Source: Phocaeicola_A sp964444735
GTDB taxonomy: Bacteria > Bacteroidota > Bacteroidia > Bacteroidales > Bacteroidaceae
Direction of reading: 5' to 3'
DNA length: 25,335 nucleotides
Assembly: GCA_964444735.1 (NCBI GenBank)
Contig: CAYUIJ010000028.1
Coordinates: 1 to 25,335, forward strand
Part shown: in pieces, positions 1-7,757 of the stretch
Layout: each line of letters begins with the position of its first letter
Position numbering within the stretch: position 1 is the stretch's first letter
Notes under the pieces: generated by a model
Told to the model about the DNA's origin: nothing
The model's input: only the letters and a program-made list of their open reading frames with translations
The model's database searches: none
Translations under genes and position numbers: made by a program

Positions 1-437
1 CTGAGGCCGACTGACGTGCCGGAATGGAATGCTGTCAGGATTGAAGCATAATCCCGCCACAGGAAAGCGGTGCCTGCGATGAACCTTTTTTAGGGAGTGT
101 CCGCCTTTGATAGCTACCGCACCGGGTTTCCTGCCGGGCTCATCCGCTGTACGGAAAATATCCGTACCTCCCGTTCATGGCAATCACAAGCCCCTATCTT
201 GTTGTTTATATTTGCCAGATATAAAGATGCGGAAAACACTTGTGATTACCTGTACTTCTTACCGCTTCCTTATCACGGAATCACCCAATAGATTATATTA
301 TATAGACAAAAGAGAAGAACAAACTAACTATTCAGCTTAAAAAGTCATTCATTTTTGAGATATTCAAAACATTCGATCAGTTCGGCTACATTAAAATTTT
401 TTAAGTTTATCTTCTAAACAAAACAATATTATTAATC
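1..437. other. Left-edge stretch with no supportable gene
   Basis: This stretch lies downstream of deoC and runs to the window edge. The first 300 bases are GC-rich and hold only short overlapping open frames with no recognisable protein; the rest is AT-rich. A 9-bp inverted pair, AATCACAAG at 182-190 and CTTGTGATT at 239-247, is visible but widely spaced. I see no GC-rich terminator directly after deoC. Confidence 0.5.
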
Positions 438-1484
438 TTAAAAGAAATCCGTTTTCTCATTCAGAATATCGCCCAACAACACATTGGCCAATCTGCTGGC
501 CCCAATACGAAAATATTTATTGTCAAGCCATTCTTTACCCAATACTTCTTTTATAATAGAATAATATATTAAGGCATCGCGTACGGTTCTGACTCCTCCG
601 GAAACCTTAATACCTGCCATGCGCCCAGTCTCCGTGTAATAATCCTTAATGGCTGTACACATTACATACACAGCTTCCGGAGTAGCTACGGCTTCGTCTT
701 TCCCGGTAGAAGTTTTTATGAAGTCCGCTCCCGAATACATGGCCAAAATTGCAGCTTTCTTTATATCCGAGGCGTTCTTCAGTACACTGGTTTCCAAAAT
801 AACCTTCAGTTTCTTATCACCGCACAGATCTTTCAATTCTTCCATCTCATCACACATTTCCTCATAATTGCCATTAAGGAACTTTCCAACCGGTAAAACA
901 ACATCAATCTCCGTAGCTCCTTCATGCAAGGCCAAAGCCGTTTCGGCTATCTTTACCTCCGTATAGGTCTGTGATGAAGGGAATCCTCCAGAAACGGCTG
1001 CCACTTCCACTTCTTCTGCTTCAAGTGACTGGCTTACCAATGCAGAAAAAATAGGATAGGTGCATACGGCGGCCACATTCTTCATATCGGGATAAGTATC
1101 CTCAAAAGCATTTACTCTTTCTACCAAATGCAGAATGCTTTCTTCATTATCGGTAATCTTCAAAGAAGTCAGGTCAATGCAATTAAAAAGCAACTGTTTT
1201 ACATCGGCCGTATTGTTCTTTGCCAATTTTTCCGCTATGATATGCGCTACCTTATGAGCCACAACAGCATCATCCAAATCGGTATCATACTTGCGCAAAG
1301 CCATATCGTATTTACTAGGCTGATGCAAATGTTCCTTATCTTCCTCGTCTAAGGATAAGCCAAAATCGTCTGTTCCATCCTTATTCCGGCTATCGGTTTC
1401 ACTGATGCGAGAATCATATTGAATCTTTTCTTCATGGTGAGAGTTTACGCCTTCTGAATCTTTTTCGTGATTATATTTCATCAT
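438..1484 (-). CDS. deoC: Deoxyribose-phosphate aldolase with N-terminal extension
   Basis: Class I aldolase that splits 2-deoxyribose-5-phosphate into glyceraldehyde-3-phosphate and acetaldehyde during cytosolic deoxynucleoside breakdown. Visible in the 348-residue product are the SGGFPSSQT segment (166-173), Asp194 in EIDVVLPVGKF, the Schiff-base lysine Lys257 in GADFIKTSTGK, and the second active-site lysine Lys293 in GIKVSGG. The catalytic domain resembles Bacteroides DeoC from about residue 58 onward. Residues 1-57 are an extra hydrophilic, acidic, probably disordered segment. The chosen ATG overlaps the end of the upstream MazG-like gene by 14 bases, which suggests translational coupling; an internal ATG at 1304 is possible but would start within the conserved region. 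Last gene of the dtd operon. Function is secure; the start is less so. Confidence 0.93.
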   Translation of the reverse strand: MMKYNHEKDSEGVNSHHEEKIQYDSRISETDSRNKDGTDDFGLSLDEEDKEHLHQPSKYDMALRKYDTDLDDAVVAHKVAHIIAEKLAKNNTADVKQLLFNCIDLTSLKITDNEESILHLVERVNAFEDTYPDMKNVAAVCTYPIFSALVSQSLEAEEVEVAAVSGGFPSSQTYTEVKIAETALALHEGATEIDVVLPVGKFLNGNYEEMCDEMEELKDLCGDKKLKVILETSVLKNASDIKKAAILAMYSGADFIKTSTGKDEAVATPEAVYVMCTAIKDYYTETGRMAGIKVSGGVRTVRDALIYYSIIKEVLGKEWLDNKYFRIGASRLANVLLGDILNEKTDFF

Positions 1485-1809
1485 TACTTTTGAGTTTTGG
1501 GTTATTCTTATGTCTGTCTTTATCTCTGCTTGTCTTTTTCTCCAGATTGCGTTGAAACGCCTCCGTAAGATTCACTCCGGTCTGGTTGGCCAAACAAATC
1601 AACACCCATAGTACATCGGCCATTTCATCATCAAGATTGCATTTTTCGCTTTCCTTGAAAGATTGGTCTCCGTATTTGCGTGCTATTACACGTGCCAACT
1701 CACCAATTTCTTCGGTAAGAACTGTCATGTTGGTCAGCTCACTGAAATACCTGACCCCATAAGTTTTTATCCAGTCATCAACTGTTTTTTGAGCTTCATC
1801 AAGTGTCAT
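1471..1809 (-). CDS. MazG-like nucleotide pyrophosphohydrolase
   Basis: A 112-residue all-alpha NTP pyrophosphohydrolase of the MazG/dCTPase superfamily, expected to hydrolyse a (d)NTP to the monophosphate and pyrophosphate in the cytosol. The metal-binding pattern is present: EEIGE at 33-37 and DEMAD at 61-65. The substrate cannot be told from sequence; the family cleans up non-canonical or excess nucleotides. The C-terminal 20 residues are lysine/aspartate-rich and likely flexible. Its ATG shares one base with the dtd stop codon (TAATG), and its own 3' end overlaps deoC by 14 bases, so the three genes are almost certainly one transcript with coupled translation. Confidence 0.9.
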   Translation of the reverse strand: MTLDEAQKTVDDWIKTYGVRYFSELTNMTVLTEEIGELARVIARKYGDQSFKESEKCNLDDEMADVLWVLICLANQTGVNLTEAFQRNLEKKTSRDKDRHKNNPKLKSNDEI

Positions 1810-2261
1810 TATTCTTTGTTTTTAGTATCTATCAGGATTGTTACAGGACCGTCATTAAGCAATTCCACCTTCATATCTGCGCCAAAAGTACCTGTTGATA
1901 CAGGCTTGCCCAAATCAATCCCCATTTGGGCACAGAAAGCCTCATAAAGCGGAATGGAGATATCGGGCCTGGCCGCCTTGATATACGAAGGCCTATTTCC
2001 TTTTTTGGTTGAAGCATGTAATGTAAACTGACTGACAACCAAAATATCTCCTCCGGTATCAAGGATAGAACGATTCATAACCCCGCTTTCATCATCAAAA
2101 ATCCTCAAATTTACGATTTTCTTGCATAACCAGTCTATATCATTCTGATTATCAGAATTTTCAATACCAACTAACACTAATAGTCCACCTTGTATTGCCG
2201 ATTTCAGATTACCGCCAATTGTTACAGAGGCATATCTTACACGTTGTATCACTACTCGCAT
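1809..2261 (-). CDS. dtd: D-aminoacyl-tRNA deacylase
   Basis: Hydrolyses D-amino acids (and misattached glycine) from tRNA, a proofreading step in translation. The 150-residue length is normal for Dtd. Both family hallmarks are visible: SQFTLHA at 77-83, which forms the active-site wall, and the NDGPVT motif at 136-141 containing the Gly-Pro dipeptide used for chiral selection. The start MRVVIQRV is the standard N-terminus. First gene of an operon with the MazG-like protein and deoC; its stop overlaps the next start. A TATCTTTG box lies about 23 bases upstream of the start, so the operon appears to have its own promoter rather than depending on mnmG. Confidence 0.96.
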   Translation of the reverse strand: MRVVIQRVRYASVTIGGNLKSAIQGGLLVLVGIENSDNQNDIDWLCKKIVNLRIFDDESGVMNRSILDTGGDILVVSQFTLHASTKKGNRPSYIKAARPDISIPLYEAFCAQMGIDLGKPVSTGTFGADMKVELLNDGPVTILIDTKNKE

Positions 2262-2283
2262 AGGTGTCTAAATTTTAACAGTG

Positions 2284-2291
2284 CAAAGATA
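2284..2291 (-). promoter_or_regulatory. Putative -7 box for the dtd operon
   Basis: On the minus strand this reads TATCTTTG, matching the Bacteroides TAnnTTTG consensus, and lies about 23 bases before the dtd ATG. No good -33 TTG sits at the usual 19-20 bp spacing, so this is only moderately supported. Confidence 0.5.
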
Positions 2292-2397
2292 GTAAATAAT
2301 GTGAGTCCCATGAATTCAAAATAATGAAAGTTGTGTATCTGCGGTCCTTTGGAGCCGAATGCACGGTTCCTTTGGGAACAGCAGTATGCCGGTGTAT

Positions 2398-2413
2398 TGT
2401 TTCACGTGGAACA
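2398..2413. other. parS chromosome-partitioning site (ParB binding site)
   Basis: TGTTTCACGTGGAACA is the exact reverse complement of the classic parS sequence TGTTCCACGTGAAACA. ParB/Spo0J binds such 16-bp near-palindromes, spreads and loads SMC/condensin, working with ParA to segregate replicated origins. The site lies between the 3' end of mnmG (stop at 2422) and the dtd promoter, so it does not disturb a coding region. No second copy is present in the window. parS sites normally cluster around the replication origin, so this hints that the window may be origin-proximal. That is inference: no dnaA, parAB or cluster of DnaA boxes is present. Confidence 0.85.
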
Positions 2414-2421
2414 TTGATGCG

Positions 2422-4293
2422 TCATCGTCTTATCAAAACCAATAAAATGTTAATATCACTAGGGGATATTCCTGGTATACGGCTGGCCTGTGCCAACGTT
2501 TCCGGGTCAATCTTGGCCAGCTTTTGGCGGGCTTCGGTAGACAAAGAGTTAAGAGATGTATAGTTAAACCTGCCTTTTATTTTTATATCCTCCAGATGTC
2601 GCATCTTTTCTGCAATCATTCGTTCGCGATCAATATATCCCCGATATTTCATACGCACTTCCGCGGCTTCTAACGTTTCATCCTTTCTCTCCGTTATCTG
2701 GTCAAGTAATCTTTTGAAAGCAGAAACATGCTCTGCAATGTTATTCAACGTTATCTGCGGACGATTAATCAAATCAATAAGCTTACATCCATGACGCAGC
2801 GGAGTTGTTCCCAATTGTTCCAATGCGGAGTTTATCAAGTCTGCCTTAATTGAATAAGTTTCGGCAAACTTAATGATACGTTCCACATCATCACGCTTCC
2901 TGCACAAACGATCATAGCGTTCATGCTTTGCCAATCCCAATTTATAGGCACGTTCAGTAAGACGCATATCGGCATCATCCTGCCGTAACAATATACGATA
3001 TTCTGCACGCGATGTAAACATTCGATAAGGCTCGTCAACTCCTTTTGTTACCAAGTCATCAATCAACACCCCGATATAGGCTTCGTCACGCTGAAGAACG
3101 AAAGATTCCCCACCAACGCAATTAATGGCGGCATTAATACCCGCTACCAATCCTTGCCCGGCAGCTTCTTCATAACCGGTAGTCCCATTTACTTGTCCGG
3201 CAAAAAACATATTCTTTACTATCTTCGACTCTAAAGTATGTTTCAATTGGATAGGATCGAAATAATCATATTCAATGGCATATCCCGGACGGTATACAAC
3301 CAAATCACGAAAAGCCGGGATCTTCTTCAATGCTGCAATCTGAATATCAACAGGCAGAGATGAAGAAAATCCATTCAAATAAAGCTCACGCGTAGTCTCA
3401 CCCTCAGGTTCCAGGAAAAGTTGATGCTGTTCCTTATCAGGGAAAGTTACAATCTTTGATTCAATGCTCGGACAATAACGTGGCCCTACGCTCTTTATTT
3501 GCCCATTAAATAAAGGAGAATCGGGCAGACCGTTTTTCAGGATTTCATGCACTTCCGGATTCGTAAAGCAGGTCCAACACTGAAGCTGTCTCAACTTTCG
3601 AGGCTCACTCATAAAAGAGAAAGAATGGAAATTGTTCTCACCATCCTGTGTATCCATCAAATCATAATGAACACTACGCCCGTCTATACGTACCGGAGTA
3701 CCGGTCTTCATTCGTCCGTATGAAATTCCATTTCGAGCAATTGACTCTGTAAGCCCATGAGAAGCCAATTCGGCCACACGCCCTCCCGGAAGTCGTACGC
3801 AGCCAAAGTGCATCAATCCGTTTAGAAAAGTACCTGTAGTAATTACAACGGACTTTGCATGAAAAACTACTTCCAATTGTGTTTTCACACCAATTGCCTC
3901 GCCATTCTCTACCAATACCTCAGTTACCGTATCCTGCCATATATTAAGATTGGGAATATTCTCAAGAATTTCTCTCCAAACCCATATAAACTTCCCGCGA
4001 TCACATTGGGCACGCGGACTCCACATAGCAGGTCCTTTCGAACGGTTTAACATGCGAAACTGTATAGCCGTACTATCGGTTACCAATCCCATGTAGCCGC
4101 CAAGCGCATCAATCTCACGAACAATCTGCCCTTTCGCTATTCCCCCCACAGCAGGATTACAGCTCATCTGAGCAATCTTGTTCATGTCCATTGTTATCAG
4201 GCAGATTTTTGCACCTAAATTAGCAGCCGCAGCCGCAGCCTCACAACCGGCATGACCAGCACCGATTACAACCACATCATAATAAAATTCCAT
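2422..4293 (-). CDS. mnmG: tRNA uridine-5-carboxymethylaminomethyl(34) synthesis enzyme MnmG
   Basis: FAD-binding subunit of the MnmE-MnmG complex, which installs the (carboxymethyl)aminomethyl group on wobble U34 of several tRNAs. The 623-residue product begins MEFYYDVVVIGAGHAG with the dinucleotide-binding GAGHAG at 11-16, and carries the MnmG signatures MSCNPAVGGIAKGQIVREID and GPRYCPSIE, the FFAGQVNGTTGYEEAAGQG block, and the helical C-terminus ending in the typical PGISPSDINILL. I chose the ATG at 4293 because the FAD motif follows directly; the frame extends upstream to 4461 but that part is not conserved and not plausible. Monocistronic in appearance: 160 bases separate it from dtd. 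Confidence 0.97.
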   Translation of the reverse strand: MEFYYDVVVIGAGHAGCEAAAAAANLGAKICLITMDMNKIAQMSCNPAVGGIAKGQIVREIDALGGYMGLVTDSTAIQFRMLNRSKGPAMWSPRAQCDRGKFIWVWREILENIPNLNIWQDTVTEVLVENGEAIGVKTQLEVVFHAKSVVITTGTFLNGLMHFGCVRLPGGRVAELASHGLTESIARNGISYGRMKTGTPVRIDGRSVHYDLMDTQDGENNFHSFSFMSEPRKLRQLQCWTCFTNPEVHEILKNGLPDSPLFNGQIKSVGPRYCPSIESKIVTFPDKEQHQLFLEPEGETTRELYLNGFSSSLPVDIQIAALKKIPAFRDLVVYRPGYAIEYDYFDPIQLKHTLESKIVKNMFFAGQVNGTTGYEEAAGQGLVAGINAAINCVGGESFVLQRDEAYIGVLIDDLVTKGVDEPYRMFTSRAEYRILLRQDDADMRLTERAYKLGLAKHERYDRLCRKRDDVERIIKFAETYSIKADLINSALEQLGTTPLRHGCKLIDLINRPQITLNNIAEHVSAFKRLLDQITERKDETLEAAEVRMKYRGYIDRERMIAEKMRHLEDIKIKGRFNYTSLNSLSTEARQKLAKIDPETLAQASRIPGISPSDINILLVLIRR

Positions 4294-4903
4294 CTTATCT
4301 TTTATTTCTCTTTTTAGAAGTCGTAAAATGTGCAGGAATGATTTCATGATTAAACCTGCATCCCCATGAATACCCGTCAAATTAAAGATATGCCAGAATA
4401 CTCCGGCTGACCAACGCGGCTGATATAAACAGCGGCAAGTTATAGAAAAAATCACAGACAAGCAAGAAAAAACGGAAATATGGTCTTGAAGAAATAAACG
4501 GACGCTATTCCGCGCATCAGCAGACGGAATCCGCCGGAGGAAGCTTCATCGTGACTCCCCCCCCCCTGAGAGGCAGACGGTGTGTCTCTGTCAAGGGGGA
4601 AATCATGAGCATGTCACACAACTTGTGACGAAAGACGGCCGGAGGGGAAGAATGTCCGGTCATGAGAATAACGGACACCGGAATGTAAAAAAAACGTCCC
4701 GGCAGGCAAAAACACCCGCTGAAAGAGAATGCCGTGACGCCTTGCCCGGACGGGCATGCCGGGAATCCTGCCGGATTGCGGAGAGGACATCCGTATGGCC
4801 GGAGAATTACAGAATTCCGGGCCTTGATAATGAGTTCTCCCCCGCTGAACCGAAGTCCTCGCCCGATATCACGCCTTGAAATAGCGGAAAGCCAAAATTC
4901 ACT
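4294..4903. other. 610-bp intergenic region between acyltransferase and mnmG
   Basis: No convincing gene. The content is rich in CCGG and short palindromes, for example TGCCCGGACGGGCA at 4743-4756, followed by further CCGG-type inverted repeats to about 4776. GCAGACGG occurs twice, near 4519 and 4573. It contains a C10 homopolymer at 4557-4566. Open frames on the plus strand (4580-4879 and 4734-5009) have no recognisable protein character. It must contain the mnmG promoter, but I find no clear TAnnTTTG box. Confidence 0.5.
4557..4566. repeat. C10/G10 homopolymer tract
   Basis: Ten consecutive C on the plus strand (ten G on the minus, the strand of the flanking genes), 264 bases upstream of the mnmG start. 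It is not inside a gene that I can recognise. Confidence 0.9.
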
Positions 4904-5996
4904 TTATCTGCCTCCCGTAACAACGGAGATCAGTCTCGGGAACCGGCAATGCAGCAACACATACGCCCCGATACCAATGGCCAGTATGATCATTGGCAAC
5001 AGCACATAGCCCAATAGCAGTGTTCCGGTTGTTACGGGAAGAAATTTTACCCACATCTTGCACAACAACGCGATCCACATTCCGTGGTATGCATAAATGA
5101 AAAATGAACTCCCTGACAGAACGGCATTCGTATGCAGCCGGTTCCGTTCCAACCCGTAAGTCACCCAACCGACAACGGCCGCCATACCAATCAAAATACC
5201 GCATTTGTGCATGCAGGAATGTATTGCGGATTCCCGAAACCACAGGAAAGTGTTGATGATAAGTACAAGCAAATAAAGCCCGCCCGTCCATTTCCTTATA
5301 TTCATCGTGTCTGTGGCGAAGTCATGTACGGATATGCGGTACCAACCGCCGAGTGCGAAAAAGAAAAGGGCGACTGAGGATAAGCCTGCGGGCATGGCCG
5401 GAAATCCGGAAATCCACATTATGCCCAATATCAAAATACCCGCTGTTTTCAGATAGCGAATCAACAGAAAAACAAGCGGAGAAATGATGACGGTCACAAT
5501 TAAATCACGCAGAAACCAAAATTGGTAGCATACTGGTTTACCCTCCGCTCTATCCCAAAAAGCGTGTAAATAATCCGTAAATGTATATTCTATTACCGGC
5601 TTATTGGCACCAGACGCCAATCCAGGTATAAAGACTTGCATGGCGACGTACAGCAGAAGAACAACAATATTCCAAAACAGATAAGGAACAACGAGCGAAT
5701 AAAAGCGTTTTTTCAGTTTAGCCTGATAGGCAGAAAAGGAGAAAGGACTGAGATGGGAGAAAAAGAGGAAACCGGAAAAGAAAAAGAAAAGTGGAACGGC
5801 CATGCGGGCGATCTCATCGGAAAACAAATGAAATACAACGGAATACAAGATGTGATCCGATGTAACCATTTGCTCACCGCCAATCACAACTTCATGCAGT
5901 TCTGTATGTATCAAAACTACCCCCCCCCATTAGGGGAAATCGCAGAAAATCAATTACTTGCGACCAAATTGGCTTCTTTGGAAGATTCATTGTCAT
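4904..5996 (-). CDS. Acyltransferase-3 family membrane protein, out of frame at a G9 tract (probable phase-OFF)
   Basis: Integral-membrane acyltransferase of the AT3 (PF01757) family, which O-acetylates or otherwise acylates cell-surface glycans. The ATG at 5996 starts MTMNLPKKPIWSQVIDFLRF, matching the family N-terminus, but a run of nine G at 5920-5928 shifts the frame, giving a stop at 5892 after 34 codons. The downstream frame (5914-4904, open for 336 codons) contains the remaining multiple transmembrane helices (AVPLFFFFSGFLFF and others) and the typical C-terminal end FPRLISVVTGGR. Deleting one G joins both halves into about 363 residues and yields LRFPLMGGVVLIHTELH, with Arg19 and His30 in the conserved R-X10-H spacing. 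So the gene looks intact apart from tract length. Possible re-start at TTG 5914 or ATG 5869 would lack the Arg/His pair. Sequencing error in the homopolymer is the main alternative. It lies 68 bases after a membrane-protein gene on the same strand, without an obvious promoter between. Confidence 0.85.
5920..5928 (-). repeat. G9 homopolymer inside acyltransferase coding sequence
   Basis: Nine consecutive G on the coding (minus) strand, directly after the in-frame codon ATG at 5930. The tract encodes Gly residues between the conserved Arg and His of the AT3 motif. G8 gives the intact frame; G9, as sequenced, does not. Long mononucleotide tracts are slippage-prone during replication. Confidence 0.9.
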
Positions 5997-6064
5997 TGTT
6001 AGATTATTTAATTATTAAAAGATTTTTGCTTGTCAAATTGACGAATCCGCCAGCGGACTACCCT

Positions 6065-7072
6065 TTAGAATGACTTGTATGAAGCACCGCTCAAAAATTC
6101 TGACTCACGTTTCTTCTGTGCCTGAAAGCGTTCGTTTTCGGCTTTTATACGCTCTTGATCGGCCAACGCACCGGCCAGTTCTTTTTCCTTGTCATGCGTC
6201 ATCTGTGATGAATAGTGAAACAGCAGAGGGGCTCCCCATATAATCATCTGCAGATAGCCGGCATATACCGAAAGGACATAAAACAGGAACTTCAGCACTC
6301 CGTAGTAGGCCGGCAAATGAATCACCTCACCGTCTTGCGCTTCCAAAGCCGAAAAGTAATCAATGATGAGCGTAATGGCTACAGGCAACGAGCATACTAT
6401 TCCGAACATTCCGGCCAGAATCATTCCCAGCATACAGATGCCAAAACCGGATCCCCACGATGGTGTGCCCTTGCGAACGGCCATCATGAACGCATTCCAT
6501 AACGGATTGCTCTCCATGATATAGAAGCAGGGGAATATGACCATAATCACACCCAAATATATCCATAACGGAATTACGATCAGCATAGTCCACACACTTA
6601 ATGTCATCAGCATGATACCCAATGCTGTAAGTATCACGATAAAGAATACCATGAACAAGAGGCACAGAAAGAACCGCCATATATCACGGCGCGTCCACGC
6701 AAACCATGCACCTATGCTCATCAACGGCACATAGCCCAGCATACTGTACTTGCGGAACATACCGAATGCCAGAGCACCCCACAACACGGATCCTGCAAAC
6801 GCTACCAGCCCTATGAACACTATCTGAACCGCCACCGCACCGAAAGCCTGCAATGTTTCAGAAGTCCTGCCCGCCATGATGATGAATTCCATCACCGAAT
6901 CGGCATACACATCGTAAACCAATGCTTGTATAAGCGAAACAGGGAGTAACACCCAAAGACTGGTTCTGAGGATGACTTTCATATTCCTGGTCAGGAATTT
7001 AAAACCCTCAGACAAACGGTCCGAAAAGCCACGGTATTTGTAAAATACCATTAAATGTCCTATACTGTCCAT
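6065..7072 (-). CDS. Multipass membrane protein of unknown function
   Basis: A 335-residue protein I do not recognise beyond its general type. After a short cytosolic-looking N-terminus (YKYRGFSDRLSEGFKFLTRN) it has about six or seven hydrophobic segments: near 34-52, 77-105, 133-160, 160-182, 207-235 and 259-285. The C-terminal 45 residues are highly charged and probably helical (KEKELAGALADQERIKAENE), likely a cytosolic coiled coil. A later ATG (7051) would remove only seven residues. A good Bacteroides promoter lies 34 bases upstream. The frameshifted acyltransferase follows after 68 bases on the same strand, so the two may share a transcript; this does not reveal function. Confidence 0.85.
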   Translation of the reverse strand: MDSIGHLMVFYKYRGFSDRLSEGFKFLTRNMKVILRTSLWVLLPVSLIQALVYDVYADSVMEFIIMAGRTSETLQAFGAVAVQIVFIGLVAFAGSVLWGALAFGMFRKYSMLGYVPLMSIGAWFAWTRRDIWRFFLCLLFMVFFIVILTALGIMLMTLSVWTMLIVIPLWIYLGVIMVIFPCFYIMESNPLWNAFMMAVRKGTPSWGSGFGICMLGMILAGMFGIVCSLPVAITLIIDYFSALEAQDGEVIHLPAYYGVLKFLFYVLSVYAGYLQMIIWGAPLLFHYSSQMTHDKEKELAGALADQERIKAENERFQAQKKRESEFLSGASYKSF

Positions 7073-7105
7073 TTTTTAATATTAAAAATATACCTAATAT
7101 ATAGG

Positions 7106-7135
7106 CAAAAGTAAGTAATTTCAATAACTTTACAA
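7106..7135 (-). promoter_or_regulatory. Bacteroides-type promoter for the membrane protein gene
   Basis: Minus strand: TTG at 7135-7133, a 19-bp spacer, and TACTTTTG at 7113-7106. This is a full match to the primary sigma factor consensus of Bacteroides (TTG, 19-21 bp, TAnnTTTG), located 34 bases before the start codon at 7072. Confidence 0.75.
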
Positions 7136-7316
7136 GAGACAGAGTATTAATTTTTTAACTGTAACATCAAAACATATTTATAAACCTATGATAAAAAGGG
7201 GATTCATAAGATGCGGTTACGTAAACGAAAAAGGGAAGGTAACGGTATTCAACAAGGCGGAAAGATCGGGAAGTGACGGCCGTGATGAGCCGGACGAGAG
7301 AAAAGGCAAAATCACA

Positions 7317-7345
7317 TGCCGGATGCCATAACATGGCATCCGGCA
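7317..7345. repeat. Perfect 12-bp inverted repeat (hairpin)
   Basis: TGCCGGATGCCA and TGGCATCCGGCA pair perfectly around the 5-base loop TAACA. Neither side has a T-tract, and it lies between divergent genes, so it is not an obvious terminator. It could be a dispersed palindromic element or a regulatory structure. Confidence 0.85.
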
Positions 7346-7757
7346 CATCAGTGCGCAGAACTTATCAATGGCCCAGGAGTGAACGCCGTTTATCAGCCAC
7401 ACCCCTATCATCGCCACGAAAGCCGGGAGACCGATCTGCAAAAAAACTCATGACGGATCTGTGAAAACCGCGCACATACAAACCGCACGTCAAAAGGAAC
7501 GGATGTACTCGAACCCGAAAGACATAGCAGCCATCGGACTATCGGTGAACATCGCACTCCATACACAAAAAAGACGGAATGAGCCAAGTTTCAAGGACTC
7601 AGAGAACATTCAGCATCTGATCATCAAAGCGGTGGAAAAACTTTTGCAAAAACAAACCGATACGCGTGACAGAAAAAGCGCGGGATCCAAGAAACAAAAA
7701 CAAAAAACGAAAAGAGAACCGAACACGAAAAAACAAATTCAATATACCCGCACTTCA

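Larger units (their letters stand above)
7073..7757. other. 685-bp divergent intergenic region
   Basis: Lies between the minus-strand membrane protein and the plus-strand DUF4421 gene. It contains the promoter of the former at 7106-7135 and a strong 12-bp-arm hairpin at 7317-7345. The frame of the DUF4421 gene stays open back to 7461, but the extra 99 codons are lysine/threonine-rich and precede a clear signal peptide, so I treat them as noncoding. No clear TAnnTTTG box for the plus-strand gene was found. Confidence 0.5.

Noticed and set aside
4294..4461. 56-codon upstream extension of mnmG
   Set aside because: MnmG proteins begin directly before the FAD-binding motif; the extension is unlike any MnmG and has no promoter upstream of it.
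7217..7441. A 74-codon minus-strand ORF with a hydrophobic N-terminus (GLPAFVAMIGVWLINGV)
   Set aside because: It faintly recalls membrane-protein or phosphoglucose-isomerase segments, but it spans the perfect hairpin at 7317-7345, has no clear start signal and no convincing family match.
7461..7757. N-terminal 99-codon extension of the DUF4421 gene
   Set aside because: Starts at GTG, is lysine/threonine-rich with no domain, and is followed by a textbook signal peptide beginning at ATG 7758, which would not work internally.
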